Part shown: piece after piece, positions 9,259 through 19,360 of the stretch
Layout: each line of letters opens with the position of its first letter
Position numbering within the stretch: the first letter of the stretch is position 1
From: Caballeronia humi
Lineage (GTDB): Bacteria > Pseudomonadota > Gammaproteobacteria > Burkholderiales > Burkholderiaceae
DNA: 64,000 bases
Assembly (NCBI RefSeq): GCF_001544475.1
Contig: NZ_FCNW02000032.1
Location: forward strand, 1 to 64,000
Direction: 5' to 3'
Position numbers and translations under genes: made by a program
The notes under the pieces: generated by a model
What the model saw: only the letters and a program-made list of their open reading frames with translations
Databases searched by the model: none
Told to the model about the DNA's origin: nothing

Positions 9259-10221
9259 TCAAAGCGCCTCCCGCTGCGCACATTCCAGCGGCGCCGTCAT
9301 CCCCGTCTTTATTGCCCGCATTTTCTGCGGCGAATCCGCGAGCACCGCATCGATCCCGAGACACGCGGCAGCGCGGTAATCCTCCGGGCTGTCGATGCCG
9401 ATCGCCAGGATTTTCGCCGGCGCCTTCGCGCGAAAGCACGCCACCGATTCGGGTGTCCAGAGCCTAGCCGTCACCGCCGAGCGCGCCTCGCCGAGCGTGA
9501 ACGTCTCCACCAGTTCCATCTTTCGCCGGTACTCGAACGCCGTCCAGACGCCCGTCTGCGGCGGCTCGGCGCATTCGTGCGCGAGCGCTGTCTTCGCGAG
9601 CCGCGCGCGCGTGACGTCGCGCGATTCGAACAGACGCGCCTGGCCGTAGGCCGCGAACGCGTTCTGATACGCGGCTTCGGTGGAATAGATCAGCACGCGC
9701 TCCCACGCGCGTGCCTCGTCGAGCACCCGCGCGACCGCCTGAGCCTGCGGCTCGGTGGGCAGCGCTTTCATGTCGAGAATCACCGGAATCGACTCGGGAA
9801 TCGCCCGGAGCGCCTGTTTGAGCGACGGAACCGGCAGCGATTGCGTTCGATACGGCCGCGTCTTCGCCCCGTTCGAATCGATGCGCTCGAAATTCCAGCC
9901 CGCGTTCAACTCCTGCAATTCGGCGAAGTTTTTCGAAGCGACGGGTCCCGTGCCCTGCGTGTTGGCGACGAGATCGGCGGGGCGATAGAGCACCGGCACG
10001 CCGTCGCGGCTCAGCTGCACCGTGAGCCAGATCATGTCGGCGCGATTACGGATCGCGCCTTCGATGGCGATGAGCGTATTTTCGGGATAGTCGCCGGCCC
10101 CCGCGCGATGCGCGACGATCAGCGGCAGGCGGGCGGTATCGTCGGCGAAGGAGGAATCGACGGGACCGCAAGCAACAGTCGCGAGAAGAGCGAAGACTGA
10201 CGTGAAGAAGCGAAGGCGCAT
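9259..10221 (-). CDS. glycerophosphodiester phosphodiesterase-like protein, altered active site
   Basis: This 320-residue GDPD-fold protein starts at MRLRFFTSVFALLATVAC, a signal peptide; the Cys could be a weak lipobox. The first catalytic block AHRAG followed by YPENTL is present. The next block, normally E-x-D followed by an HD pair, reads IWLTVQLSRDGVPVLYRP. The metal-binding Glu and Asp and the catalytic His are thus replaced by Trp, Thr and Arg. It may have lost or changed its phosphodiesterase activity. The start is the internal ATG at 10221; an upstream extension overlaps the porin terminator and lacks a signal-like N-terminus. Confidence 0.82.
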   Translation of the reverse strand: MRLRFFTSVFALLATVACGPVDSSFADDTARLPLIVAHRAGAGDYPENTLIAIEGAIRNRADMIWLTVQLSRDGVPVLYRPADLVANTQGTGPVASKNFAELQELNAGWNFERIDSNGAKTRPYRTQSLPVPSLKQALRAIPESIPVILDMKALPTEPQAQAVARVLDEARAWERVLIYSTEAAYQNAFAAYGQARLFESRDVTRARLAKTALAHECAEPPQTGVWTAFEYRRKMELVETFTLGEARSAVTARLWTPESVACFRAKAPAKILAIGIDSPEDYRAAACLGIDAVLADSPQKMRAIKTGMTAPLECAQREAL

Positions 10222-10327
10222 CGTGGATCTCCGTGAACAATTCGGGATCGACGATTCTGGCCCTTTGACTGAAACCGGCGGGCTGGGCTGACACCATTTA
10301 TGACGCACACCAGAACCGCACGCGCAT

Positions 10328-10363
10328 AAAAAAACAGCCATCGACCAGAGCCGATGGCTGTTT
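10328..10363 (-). terminator. rho-independent terminator of porin gene
   Basis: AAACAGCCATCG and CGATGGCTGTTT form a 12-bp stem (10332-10343 with 10352-10363) with an 8-base loop. Read on the minus strand it is followed by a T-run (A-run 10328-10334 on the plus strand). It lies 54 bases beyond the porin stop. Confidence 0.85.
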
Positions 10364-10416
10364 CAGATCCTGCGAGCAGCAGGCGCGCCACCGGAGTGCC
10401 GCGCCATCAAGCCGCT

Positions 10417-11574
10417 TTAGAACTTGTGACGGATACCGACGATCACGAGTTCCTGGTGGTCCGCGCCGCTCGAGTAGCCATACGAGCCGACCGAAGCTTG
10501 TGCATCGGAAGTCGTCACGCCGTCTGCGTTCTTCTGCGTGCCGCTTGCCTTTTGCCAGGCGCCGACGGCGTACAGGTCCGTGCGCTTCGACAACGAGTAG
10601 TCTGCACCCAGGCTGATCTGGTTGTAGTGGGCTCCCGTGTCGCCGCTTGCCTTCGTGTACGTGTAGCCAAGGCCGAGCAGCGCCGCCGGCGTCAACTGGT
10701 AGTTCACGAACGCGTTGCCGGTGCTGAACTTTTCTTGCGACGCGAACGTCGAGCTGCCGTCGCTCTTGTACTGCGCGAAGCTGTACGAAGCGCCGAACGT
10801 CACCGGGCCGAGTGCGTACTGACCGGCGGCACGGGCGATACCGATCGAGTGCGCCGTCTGGTAGCCGATGTTGACCGGGCTGTTGAACAGCGAATCCGAC
10901 GACGGGCTGTTCCAGCCGGTCGCGCGGTTAGCCGTCGGGTTGTTCACGTAAAGGTAGCTGGCCGCGAGAGCCAACGGGCCGTTGTTGTAGGTTGCTGCAC
11001 CCGACCACGTCTGGCCTTGGCCCGTTGCGCCTGCCGTGTTGCTGAAGCCGTACAAGCCTTCGAACTGGAAGCCAGCGTAGTTCGGCGAAACGTACTTCAC
11101 GGCGTTCGACGTGCGCAGGCTGTTGTCGTAGTTGTCGACGTCGCCCGGCGTTGCCATCACGCTGCCGAAGTAGTTGTCAGCCGTGAGACCTTGCACCATG
11201 TCGACGGACGGGTCGTACTGACGACCCAGCGTGACCGTACCCCACGAGTCGCCCGTCAAACCGACGAACGCCTGACGGCCAAATTCGCGGCCACCCTGGT
11301 TCAGACGGCCCGTGCCCACGTCAAAACCGCTTTCCAACTGGAAAATCGCCTTCAGGCCGCCGCCCAGGTCTTCCTGACCCTTCAAGCCCCAACGGTCGCC
11401 CGACAGGTTGCCGTTGATCATGCCGTACAAATGGTCGCCATTCGTGTTGGCGCGGCTGACATAACCGAGACCTGCGTCGATCACGCCGTACAGCGTCACG
11501 CTGGATTGTGCTTGTGCCGCACCAGCTGCGCCGAGCAGGGCCAGCGAGAGGGACGTCAGTGCGAGTCGTTTCAT
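10417..11574 (-). CDS. Gram-negative porin (Burkholderia OmpC-like, porin_4 type)
   Basis: The 385-residue outer-membrane porin has the signal peptide MKRLALTSLSLALLGAAGAAQA with the mature start QSSVTLYGVIDAG (both given here in pieces of the N-terminus). It carries the conserved GLKGQEDLGGGLKAIFQLES segment and ends in a terminal Phe (GIRHKF) needed for BAM-dependent insertion. It forms a 16-stranded trimeric general-diffusion barrel in the known family. It is monocistronic, with a strong terminator behind it. The ATG at 11574 gives the signal peptide directly; four extra upstream residues are unlikely. Confidence 0.95.
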   Translation of the reverse strand: MKRLALTSLSLALLGAAGAAQAQSSVTLYGVIDAGLGYVSRANTNGDHLYGMINGNLSGDRWGLKGQEDLGGGLKAIFQLESGFDVGTGRLNQGGREFGRQAFVGLTGDSWGTVTLGRQYDPSVDMVQGLTADNYFGSVMATPGDVDNYDNSLRTSNAVKYVSPNYAGFQFEGLYGFSNTAGATGQGQTWSGAATYNNGPLALAASYLYVNNPTANRATGWNSPSSDSLFNSPVNIGYQTAHSIGIARAAGQYALGPVTFGASYSFAQYKSDGSSTFASQEKFSTGNAFVNYQLTPAALLGLGYTYTKASGDTGAHYNQISLGADYSLSKRTDLYAVGAWQKASGTQKNADGVTTSDAQASVGSYGYSSGADHQELVIVGIRHKF

Positions 11575-11627
11575 CGAATTCTCCACGCGAATGATTAAAA
11601 TCGTTGTTGCCGGCGCAGAGAATAACG

Positions 11628-11741
11628 CTGTCTCATAATTTCCAGAAATGAAAAAAATAGACTGTCTCGAAAAACAGACACTCGGTCAGAAGGCCGTCAA
11701 TAAAGGGTTTGGGGCGGTTCGTTGCGAGACTCAACTGTCTC
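11628..11741. repeat. three CTGTCTC motifs in porin upstream region
   Basis: CTGTCTC occurs at 11628-11634, 11662-11668 and 11735-11741 in the 292-base gap upstream of the porin gene. Two copies extend to ACTGTCTCGRAAAA. Such an iterated motif could be a binding site array for a porin regulator; the function is inferred. Confidence 0.35.
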
Positions 11742-11866
11742 GGAAAAGTTCCGGACCGCGTTCAAGTGGAGCCTCGGCGCAACCCCTTTTACTAACGGCT
11801 TACGCGGATTGCAGTTACTTTTGGTAACAAAGAGAAAAGCGCCGCGGTCGCTTCCGGTCGATTTCA

Positions 11867-13159
11867 TCAGACGTTAGCGTCGTTGTCAGGCGTTCGGCGC
11901 GAAGCGCGCTCCGACAGCATCGCTACTGCCATCCCAGCGGATGCCGCAAGCAGCACGGCACGCCACGGATGCCGGCGCACCATCGCGTTCGCCTGCGTCG
12001 CCTTGCGGCTCGCGCCGATCAGCGCCTCGGCGGTGGCGCGCGTCGCCGTCGTCTCGACGCTCACCACTTTGCGCGACAGCGTCAGCGCACGGCTCAGCGC
12101 GGAAACCTTCATGCGCGCCTGCTGCGTCAGTTGCTGCGAGCGCTCGGCGCGCGATCCGATCGAGCGGCGGGCGCTATCGGGAACGGCCGGCGCGACGGCA
12201 TTGCCGTTGGCGCGCGTAGATCCCGCCAGCAGCGAACCGATCTTCGCGCGGCTGCCGGGCGGCACATTGCCGTTTTGCTGGCCCCACGCGCCGCGCGGAT
12301 CGTGCATGCGGGCGCGGGCAGCGGAGAACTCGGCGCCCAGCAGCAAAACGGCCGCTGAGAAATAGAGCCACATCAGCAGGACCGCAAGCGACCCGGCCGC
12401 GCCGAACGCGCTCGCCGTACCCGCGTGCGTCAAATAGAAGGCGAACAGTTTTTTGCCCGCCGAGAACAGCACCGCCGACATCACGCCGCCGACGAGCGCA
12501 TCGCGCCATTCGACTTTCGCGTCCGGCAAAAACATGAGCAGCGCGCCGAACGCCACCGACAAGATCGCCAGCCCGGCCACTAATTGCACGATGTCGCCGA
12601 TGATCACGAACGGCGAATCGCCCCAGAGCCACAGGCCGACCGCCTGAATCGCGGTATCGAGGACGAGCGAGACGATCAGCAGGAACGCCACGCCCAGCAC
12701 GAGCCCGAACGAAATCAGCCGCACACGCACCATCGCGAAGACGCTCGACTTCTGGTCGCCGGTCATCGGCCATACCAGGTTGAGCGCGGTATTGAGCGAA
12801 GAAAACGTCGCTGACGCGCCAACGGCCAGCAGCACGAACGAGATGATCGCGGCGATGCCGGTCCCGCCGCTACGATGCGCATTCTCGACGATGCTTTGCA
12901 CGCCTGCCGCCGCCTGATCGCCGATCAGGCCATTGACCTGATGGAAGAGCTGTCCGCGGGCGGCCTCGGCGCCGAACACCCAGCCGGCGACGGCAATCAC
13001 CATCACCAGCGTGGGCGCCAGCGAGAACGCTGAATAGAAGGCGATGCTCGCGGCCATCGCGGCGCAGCGGTCCTCGCCGAACTGCTTGAGCGCGCCGACG
13101 ACCCAGGAAGCATCCTTTTTGACGACGGCCTGAATTTTTTGCGTGGACAACGTGCTCAT
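11867..13159 (-). CDS. YihY/BrkB family inner-membrane protein
   Basis: The 430-residue integral membrane protein belongs to the BrkB/YihY family (formerly misnamed RNase BN). It has about six membrane segments in residues 30-300, and typical segments are DRCAAMAASIAFYSAFSLAP and LLMWLYFSAAVLLLGAEFSA. The C-terminal 130 residues are soluble, with a last hydrophobic segment near the end, an extension beyond the core family length. The molecular function is not established. The ATG at 13159 is chosen because the upstream extension of the frame overlaps the divergent fdnG gene. Confidence 0.88.
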   Translation of the reverse strand: MSTLSTQKIQAVVKKDASWVVGALKQFGEDRCAAMAASIAFYSAFSLAPTLVMVIAVAGWVFGAEAARGQLFHQVNGLIGDQAAAGVQSIVENAHRSGGTGIAAIISFVLLAVGASATFSSLNTALNLVWPMTGDQKSSVFAMVRVRLISFGLVLGVAFLLIVSLVLDTAIQAVGLWLWGDSPFVIIGDIVQLVAGLAILSVAFGALLMFLPDAKVEWRDALVGGVMSAVLFSAGKKLFAFYLTHAGTASAFGAAGSLAVLLMWLYFSAAVLLLGAEFSAARARMHDPRGAWGQQNGNVPPGSRAKIGSLLAGSTRANGNAVAPAVPDSARRSIGSRAERSQQLTQQARMKVSALSRALTLSRKVVSVETTATRATAEALIGASRKATQANAMVRRHPWRAVLLAASAGMAVAMLSERASRRTPDNDANV

Positions 13160-13389
13160 TTCGGACCTCAGTTTCTCGATAGTTGGACGTTTGTCTGATG
13201 TTCGTCTTATCAGCCTGCCTGCTTCGAGCACGATCCGTTCCAGTCGGACATGCATCTTTCCTATTAATAGAGGTAGCGCTTCAGCAGCACAAGTCACTTG
13301 CCGTAGAATGCCGCCGCCGCGCGCTTGAGGCACCACGCATGCGGGCAAATCCCCCTGCCAGTGCGTCGGCGAACCGTAATCGATTTCCC

Positions 13390-13395
13390 TATAAT
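13390..13395 (+). promoter_or_regulatory. candidate -10 box of fdnG operon
   Basis: A perfect TATAAT lies 35 bases upstream of the fdnG start in the divergent gap with the brkB-like gene. No good -35 box is seen 16-18 bases upstream, consistent with activator dependence. Only the -10 match is observed. Confidence 0.4.
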
Positions 13396-13430
13396 TCAGC
13401 CACCCCCCACACATAAAGCCCGAGGCGACC

Positions 13431-16400
13431 ATGCTGCAAATGTCCCGGCGCCAGTTCCTGAAGGTTTCCGCGAGCACGCTCGCCGGATCGAGCCTGGCCC
13501 TGATGGGCTTCTCGCCGGCGCCCGCGCTCGCTGAAGTCCGCCAGTACAAACTGTCGCGCACAACTGAAACACGCAATACCTGTCCGTACTGCTCCGTCGG
13601 CTGCGGCATCCTGATGTACGGCCTCGGCGACAACGCCAAGAACGCGAAGTCGAGCATCATTCATATCGAAGGCGACCCTGATCATCCTGTCAATCGCGGC
13701 ACGCTGTGCCCGAAGGGCGCGTCGCTGATCGACTTCATTCACAGCCCGAGCCGTCTGAAGTATCCCGAGTATCGCGCGGCGGGATCGAACGAATGGAAAC
13801 GCATCTCGTGGGAAGACGCGCTCGACCGCATCGCCAAGCTGATGAAGGAAGACCGCGACGCCAATTTCGTCGAGACGACGCCGGACGGCAAGAAGGTCAA
13901 CCGCTGGCTGACCACCGGCATGCTCGCGGCATCGGCCGGTAGCAATGAAGTCGGTTACCTGACGCACAAGACTGTCCGCAGTCTTGGCATGCTCGCATTC
14001 GACAATCAAGCGCGTGTCTGACACGGCCCGACGGTGGCAGGTCTTGCCCCGACGTTTGGCCGTGGAGCGATGACGAACCATTGGGTCGACATCAAGAACG
14101 CGGACGTGATTCTCGTGATGGGCGGCAATGCTGCAGAAGCGCATCCGTGCGGCTTCAAGTGGGTGACCGAGGCGAAGGCGCACCGAAAGGCGCGGCTGAT
14201 CGTCGTCGACCCGCGTTTTACGCGCACGGCATCGGTGGCGGATTTTTACGCGCCGATTCGAACCGGCTCGGACATTGTGTTCCTGGGCGGCGTGATCAAC
14301 TATTTGCTCACGCACGACAAGATCCAGCACGAGTACGTGAAGAACTACACAGACTTCGCGTTCATCGTGCGTGAGGACTACGCGTTCAATGACGGCATTT
14401 TCTCCGGCTACGACGCCGACAAGCGCCGCTACGACAAATCGTCGTGGGACTACGAACGCGGCGACGACGGCTTCGCCAAGGTCGATCCGACGCTGCAGCA
14501 TCCACGCTGCGTCTACAACCTCCTGAAGCAACACTACTCGCGCTATACGCCCGAGCAGGTCGAGAAGACGTGCGGCACGCCGAAGGACAAGTTTCTGAAG
14601 GTCTGCGAGATGCTCGCATCGACGGCAGTTCCGGGGCGCGCCGGCACCGTGCTGTACGCGCTCGGCTGGACGCATCACTCGGTCGGCGCGCAGATCATCC
14701 GCACCGGCGCGATGGTGCAGCTGCTGCTCGGCAATATTGGCATCGCGGGCGGCGGCATGAACGCCCTGCGCGGGCACTCGAACATCCAGGGCCTGACCGA
14801 CCTCGGCCTGATGTCGAACCTGCTGCCTGGCTACATGACCCTGCCGAACGAACCCGAGCAGGACTACGAGGCGTTCATCACCAAGCGGGCCGCGCAGCCG
14901 TTGCGGCCGAACCAGTTGAGCTACTGGAAGAACTATCGCGCGTTCCATGTGAGCTTCATGAAGTCGTGGTGGGGCGACAACGCCACCGCCGAGAACAACT
15001 TCGGCTTCGATTTCCTGCCGAAGCTCGACAAGTCCTACGACATGCTCCAGGTCTTCGAGCTGATGGCGCAGGGCAAGATGAACGGCTACATCGCGCAGGG
15101 TTTCAATCCGCTCGCGGCGGCGCCGAACAAGGCGAAGATCGGCCTCGGGCTGTCGAAGCTGAAGTGGCTCGTCATCATGGACCCGCTCGCGACCGAAACG
15201 TCCGAGTTCTGGAAGAACTACGGCGAATTCAACGACGTCGATCCCGCCAAGATCCAGACCGAAGTGTTCCGCCTGCCGACGTCGTGTTTCGCGGAAGAGC
15301 GCGGCTCGCTCGTGAGTTCGAGCCGCGTGCTGCAGTGGCACTGGCAAGGCGCGCTGCCGCCGGGTGAAGCGAAGAGCGACCTCGAGATCATGTCGGGGCT
15401 GTGGCTGCGCATCCGCAAGGCTTACAAGGAGAAGGGCGGCAAGTATCCTGACGCGATCCTCAAGATGACCTGGCCGTACGCGGACCCGGAAAGCCCGACG
15501 CCCGAAGAAATCGCGATGGAGTTTAATGGGAAAGCGCTCGCCGACGTCACCGACGCCGTCGATAAAACCAAGGTCCTCGCGAAGAAGGGCGAGCAGTTGT
15601 CGAGTTTTGCGCAGTTGCGCGACGACGGCTCGACGGCTTCCGGCTGCTGGATCTTCTGCGGATCGTGGACGCAAGCGGGCAACCAGATGGGCCGGCGCGA
15701 CAACTCCGACCCCACCGGCATCGGCCAGACGCTCGGCTGGGCGTGGGCGTGGCCGGCGAACCGGCGCATCCTGTACAACCGCGCCTCGTGCGACCTGAGC
15801 GGCAAGCCGTTCGACCCGACGCGCAAGCTGATCGCGTGGAACGGCAAGTCGTGGACGGGCGCCGACATCCCCGACTTCAAGGCCGACGAACCGCCGGAAA
15901 ACGGCATGAATCCGTTCATCATGAATCCGGAAGGCGTGGCGCGCTTCTTCGCCCGCGACGGCATGAACGAAGGGCCGTTCCCGTCGCACTACGAGCCGTT
16001 CGAGAATCCGCTCGGCTACAACCCGCTGTTCCCGGACAACAAGCTCGCCGTCAGCAACCCGGCGGCGCGCGTGTTCCCGGACGACCGCGCGGCGTTCGGC
16101 GTGGCGAAGGACTTTCCGCACACGGCGACGACCTATCGCCTGACCGAGCACTTCCACTACTGGACCAAGCACGCGAAGCTCAACGCGATCATCCAGCCGC
16201 AGCAGTTCGTGGAGATCGGCGAGGATCTGGCGAAGGAAGTGGGCGTGGTCGCGGGCGATCGCGTGAAGGTATCGAGCAATCGCGGGCATATCGTCGCGGT
16301 GGCCGTCGTGACCAAGCGGATCAAGCCGCTGATGATCGAGGGAAAGAAGGTGCAGACCGTCGGGCTTCCGTTGCACTGGGGCTTCAAGGGCCTCACGCAG

Positions 16401-16499
16401 CCGGGCTATCTCATCAACACGCTGACGCCTTCCGTGGGCGACGGGAATTCGCAGACACCGGAATTCAAGTCGTTCCTGGTCAAGGTCGAGAAGGCATAA
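13431..16499 (+). CDS. fdnG: formate dehydrogenase-N/O alpha subunit, selenocysteine-containing
   Basis: The 1022-residue periplasmic molybdopterin enzyme oxidises formate. It has a Tat signal (SRRQFLK near residue 5) and an N-terminal [4Fe-4S] motif CPYCSVGCG. The UGA at 14019-14021 is codon 197. The frame continues without a break into [20 protein letters not shown], so UGA stands exactly where FdnG/FdoG carry the active-site selenocysteine. The chain then runs to a normal C-terminus with the molybdopterin dinucleotide-binding domain. A SECIS hairpin follows the UGA, and selA, selB and selC lie downstream. It should be annotated as one gene with transl_except Sec, not as two fragments. Confidence 0.97.
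14019..14051 (+). promoter_or_regulatory. UGA selenocysteine codon and bacterial SECIS element
   Basis: After the UGA (14019-14021) the mRNA can fold CGG-U-GGCA / UGCC-CCG (14032-14051) around the apical loop GGUCU (14040-14044). The bulged U is the 17th base counted from the U of UGA, and the loop reads GGUCU, as in the E. coli fdhF and fdnG elements recognised by SelB. Sequence and spacing match the known bSECIS. Confidence 0.95.
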
Positions 16500-16509
16500 G
16501 GGGAGAGAG

Positions 16510-17448
16510 ATGGCTCTGCAATCACTGGATATCAAGCGCGTCTCCGCGACCACGACGCCTGCCCCGCAGGTTCGCGAACCGGTGACGGGGACGGTCGCGA
16601 AGCTGATCGACGTATCGAAGTGCATCGGCTGCAAGGCGTGCCAGACGGCCTGCATGGAATGGAACGACCTGCGCGACGAAGTAGGCGATTCGATCGGCGT
16701 GTACGACAACCCGCGCGACCTGACCGAGCATTCGTGGACCGTCATGCGGTTCTCCGAATACGAGAATCAGGCGGGCGACCTCGAATGGCTGATCCGCAAG
16801 GACGGCTGCATGCATTGCGAGGACCCGGGGTGTTTGAAGGCGTGTCCGTCGCCGGGTGCGATCGTGCAGTACACGAACGGCATCGTCGATTTTCATGAAG
16901 AGAACTGCATCGGCTGCGGCTACTGCGTGACGGGCTGCCCGTTCAACGTGCCGCGCATCTCGAAGACGGATCATCGCGCATACAAGTGCACGCTCTGCTC
17001 CGATCGCGTCGCGGTCGGGCAGGAACCGGCCTGCGTGAAGACCTGTCCGACCGGCGCGATCATGTTCGGCACCAAGGAGGACATGAAGCAGCAGGCGTCC
17101 GAGCGCATCGAGGACCTGAAGGAACGCGGCTTCCAGAACGCCGGGCTGTACGACCCGGCGGGCGTCGGCGGCACGCACGTCATGTACGTGCTGCACCACG
17201 CGGACAAGCCGACGCTGTATCACGGCTTGCCCGAGAATCCGCACATCAGCCCGATGGTGTCGCTGTGGAAGGGGCTGGCAAAACCTCTCGCGCTGGCCGG
17301 CATGGCGGTCGCGGCGGTGGCGGGCTTCTTCCATTACACGCGTGTCGGTCCGAACGAGGTGACGGCGGAAGAGGAACGGGAAGCGCAGCGCGAAGCCGAA
17401 GAAGCGCTGACCGGGCGTAAAGAGGAGCGTTCAGATGAAGCACGATGA
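16510..17448 (+). CDS. fdxH: formate dehydrogenase beta (iron-sulfur) subunit
   Basis: The 312-residue protein carries four [4Fe-4S] binding sets of the ferredoxin type. Visible motifs are [15 protein letters not shown] near residue 38, [31 protein letters not shown] and CTLCSDR. A C-terminal transmembrane helix ([18 protein letters not shown]) anchors it to the inner membrane. It passes electrons from FdnG to the cytochrome b subunit. It starts 10 bases after fdnG and overlaps fdnI by 14 bases, so the three subunits are translated from one transcript. Confidence 0.96.
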   Translation: MALQSLDIKRVSATTTPAPQVREPVTGTVAKLIDVSKCIGCKACQTACMEWNDLRDEVGDSIGVYDNPRDLTEHSWTVMRFSEYENQAGDLEWLIRKDGCMHCEDPGCLKACPSPGAIVQYTNGIVDFHEENCIGCGYCVTGCPFNVPRISKTDHRAYKCTLCSDRVAVGQEPACVKTCPTGAIMFGTKEDMKQQASERIEDLKERGFQNAGLYDPAGVGGTHVMYVLHHADKPTLYHGLPENPHISPMVSLWKGLAKPLALAGMAVAAVAGFFHYTRVGPNEVTAEEEREAQREAEEALTGRKEERSDEAR

Positions 17449-18094
17449 CTTGAAGCATGAACTGAGAGACGTCGAGGGTAATCGTCTGATCGTCCGCTAT
17501 ACGCCGAACGAGCGCAGCAACCACTGGATCACGGCGATCACGTTCGTGCTGCTCGCGCTGTCGGGGCTGGCGATGTTTCATCCGGCGATGTCGTGGGCGT
17601 ACATCGTGCTCGGCGGCGGGCAGTGGACGCGGATTCTGCATCCGTTTGTGGGCGTCGTGATGTTTCTGTCGTTTTTCGTGCTGATGCTGCGGTTCTGGCA
17701 TCACAACTATCTCGACAAGAGCGACGTGCAGTGGATGAAGCAGATGAACGACGTGCTCGCCAATCGCGAGGAGAAGCTGCCCGAGATCGGACGGTATAAC
17801 GCCGGGCAGAAGCTGCTGTTCTTTACGATGGTCGCGTGTTTATTCTTGTTGCTTGCGAGCGGGATCGTGATCTGGCGGCGGTATTTCTCGTTCTATTTTC
17901 CGATCGGGATCATCCGGCTTGCTTCGCTTGTGCATGCGGTGGCGGCTTTCGTGCTGATCATCGGCATCATCGTGCATATCTATGCGGCGATCTGGATCAA
18001 GGGATCGGTCGGAGCGATGACGCGCGGGACGGTCACGTATGGATGGGCAAGGAAGCATCATCCGAGGTGGTTCAAGGAGACTATCGGGAAGTAG
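17435..18094 (+). CDS. fdnI: formate dehydrogenase gamma subunit (cytochrome b556)
   Basis: The 219-residue membrane protein has four predicted transmembrane helices with heme-ligand histidines ([45 protein letters not shown]). It takes electrons from FdxH and reduces quinone in the inner membrane. The start overlaps the 3' end of the beta-subunit gene. A strong hairpin follows 33 bases after the stop, so the structural operon probably ends here. Confidence 0.95.
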   Translation: MKHDDLKHELRDVEGNRLIVRYTPNERSNHWITAITFVLLALSGLAMFHPAMSWAYIVLGGGQWTRILHPFVGVVMFLSFFVLMLRFWHHNYLDKSDVQWMKQMNDVLANREEKLPEIGRYNAGQKLLFFTMVACLFLLLASGIVIWRRYFSFYFPIGIIRLASLVHAVAAFVLIIGIIVHIYAAIWIKGSVGAMTRGTVTYGWARKHHPRWFKETIGK

Positions 18095-18126
18095 TTATTT
18101 GCATGCTTCGCCTTGACTGGCGATCG

Positions 18127-18157
18127 GGGCCACTGTCTTTGTCGAAGGCAGTGGCCC
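18127..18157 (+). terminator. hairpin ending the fdnGHI transcript
   Basis: GGGCCACTG pairs perfectly with CAGTGGCCC, and the stem continues inward with CTT/AAG pairs. It is followed by TCTTGATTT. It sits between fdnI and fdhE and probably terminates or attenuates transcription there. Confidence 0.65.
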
Positions 18158-18304
18158 TCTTGATTTCAAGCCGCTTTCCTGCCGACGATAAACGACCGAA
18201 ACTGCTATCCTTCAACCATTTTTCGGCCCGTGCGAATCAAGTGTTTGCGAGCGTTCGCAGCAAGTCTGGCAAGGTCGTGCGCTTTATCAGTTTGATGGCC
18301 TGCA

Positions 18305-19330
18305 ATGCAATCATCACCGCCCGCCTTCCGTCTCCCGAGGTACTCCGTGGTCCAACGCATTCTCGAACCCGAGCAAATCCAGTCGCTCGATCCCTCGGCG
18401 ATTCCGCGCATCCGCATGCCTGAGCGCGACGCCGTGTTCCCCGCGCGCGCCGCACGTCTGCGCCAGCTCGCCGATGCCGCCAATCCCATCGCCGGCTATC
18501 TGCGCCTGATGGCCGTGCTCGCCGATGCGCAGCACCAAACGCTGACGAAGTTCGAAGCCACGCCACCCAGTGCCGAGCTGCTGGCGAACGCCCAGCAGCA
18601 TTCGATGCCGCTAATCCCCGCGCTCTCGGGCGTGCGCGATCCCGCCTGGCGCGACGTGCTGCTGCAATTGCTCGACAGGATCGAAGCGGCCGGTCCGCTC
18701 ACGCCGGCACTGTCGCAACTGATCGCGAAGCTGCGCGCGCTCGATGCCGCCGCGCTCGACGCCCAGGCCGACGCGATCTTCGCGCAGCGCTTCGCCGAGG
18801 TCGATCCGGCGAGCGCGCCGTTTATCACGGCCGCGCTGCAGGTCGTCTGGACCGACCTCGCGAGCCGCATCGACAAATCGCAGGTGCCGTACATCGACAC
18901 GCCGGGCCTGTGCCCGGTCTGCGGCTCGCATCCGGTCGCGAGCATGGTGCGCGTCGGCGGCCCATCGGATAATTATCGTTATCTGCAATGCGGCCTGTGC
19001 GCCACCGAGTGGCACATGGTCCGCTCGAAGTGCTCGAATTGCGACTCGACGAAGGGCATCGCCTATCACGCGATCGGCGCGGCCGGTGCGGATTCGGAAG
19101 CCCGCGATTCGCAGGCGAAGGACGCGCCGCTCAAGGCCGAATCGTGCGACGAGTGCGGCACATATCGCAAGATCGGCTATCAGAGCAAGGCCTACGATTT
19201 CGAACCCTTCGCCGACGATCTCGCGAGTCTCACGCTCGATCTGCTGATGGGCGAGGAGGGGTATCGGCGGGCATCGCCAAATCCGTGGCTCTGGCCGGAA
19301 CAAGCCGGCGAAGAGCCGGATCAGGAATAA
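18305..19330 (+). CDS. fdhE: formate dehydrogenase accessory protein FdhE
   Basis: The 341-residue cytoplasmic protein is needed for activity of membrane formate dehydrogenases. It has the typical N-terminal helical part and a C-terminal rubredoxin-like part with four CxxC pairs: CPVCGSHP, CGLCATEW, CSNCDST and CDECGTY. In E. coli FdhE binds iron and the FdnG/FdoG catalytic subunits. The annotated ATG gives an N-terminal extension; a GTG at 18347 (VVQRILEPEQIQ) is a plausible alternative start. It begins the accessory part of the locus, ahead of selA. Confidence 0.93.
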   Translation: MQSSPPAFRLPRYSVVQRILEPEQIQSLDPSAIPRIRMPERDAVFPARAARLRQLADAANPIAGYLRLMAVLADAQHQTLTKFEATPPSAELLANAQQHSMPLIPALSGVRDPAWRDVLLQLLDRIEAAGPLTPALSQLIAKLRALDAAALDAQADAIFAQRFAEVDPASAPFITAALQVVWTDLASRIDKSQVPYIDTPGLCPVCGSHPVASMVRVGGPSDNYRYLQCGLCATEWHMVRSKCSNCDSTKGIAYHAIGAAGADSEARDSQAKDAPLKAESCDECGTYRKIGYQSKAYDFEPFADDLASLTLDLLMGEEGYRRASPNPWLWPEQAGEEPDQE

Positions 19331-19360
19331 AGGTCCGCATAAAAATCGGGGTAAAGCCGA

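Noticed and set aside
13160-13660. N-terminal extension of the BrkB-like protein
   Set aside because: The extension has no membrane-protein homology and would overlap the divergent fdnG start.
14019-14021. UGA in fdnG as a nonsense mutation or assembly error
   Set aside because: The reading frame continues with family sequence, the codon is at the known Sec position, a SECIS follows and selA, selB and selC are adjacent.
13389-16745. Long minus-strand open frame opposite fdnG
   Set aside because: It is a high-GC antisense shadow: composition is Arg/Ala/His-rich, with no domain, and the plus strand encodes a highly conserved formate dehydrogenase.
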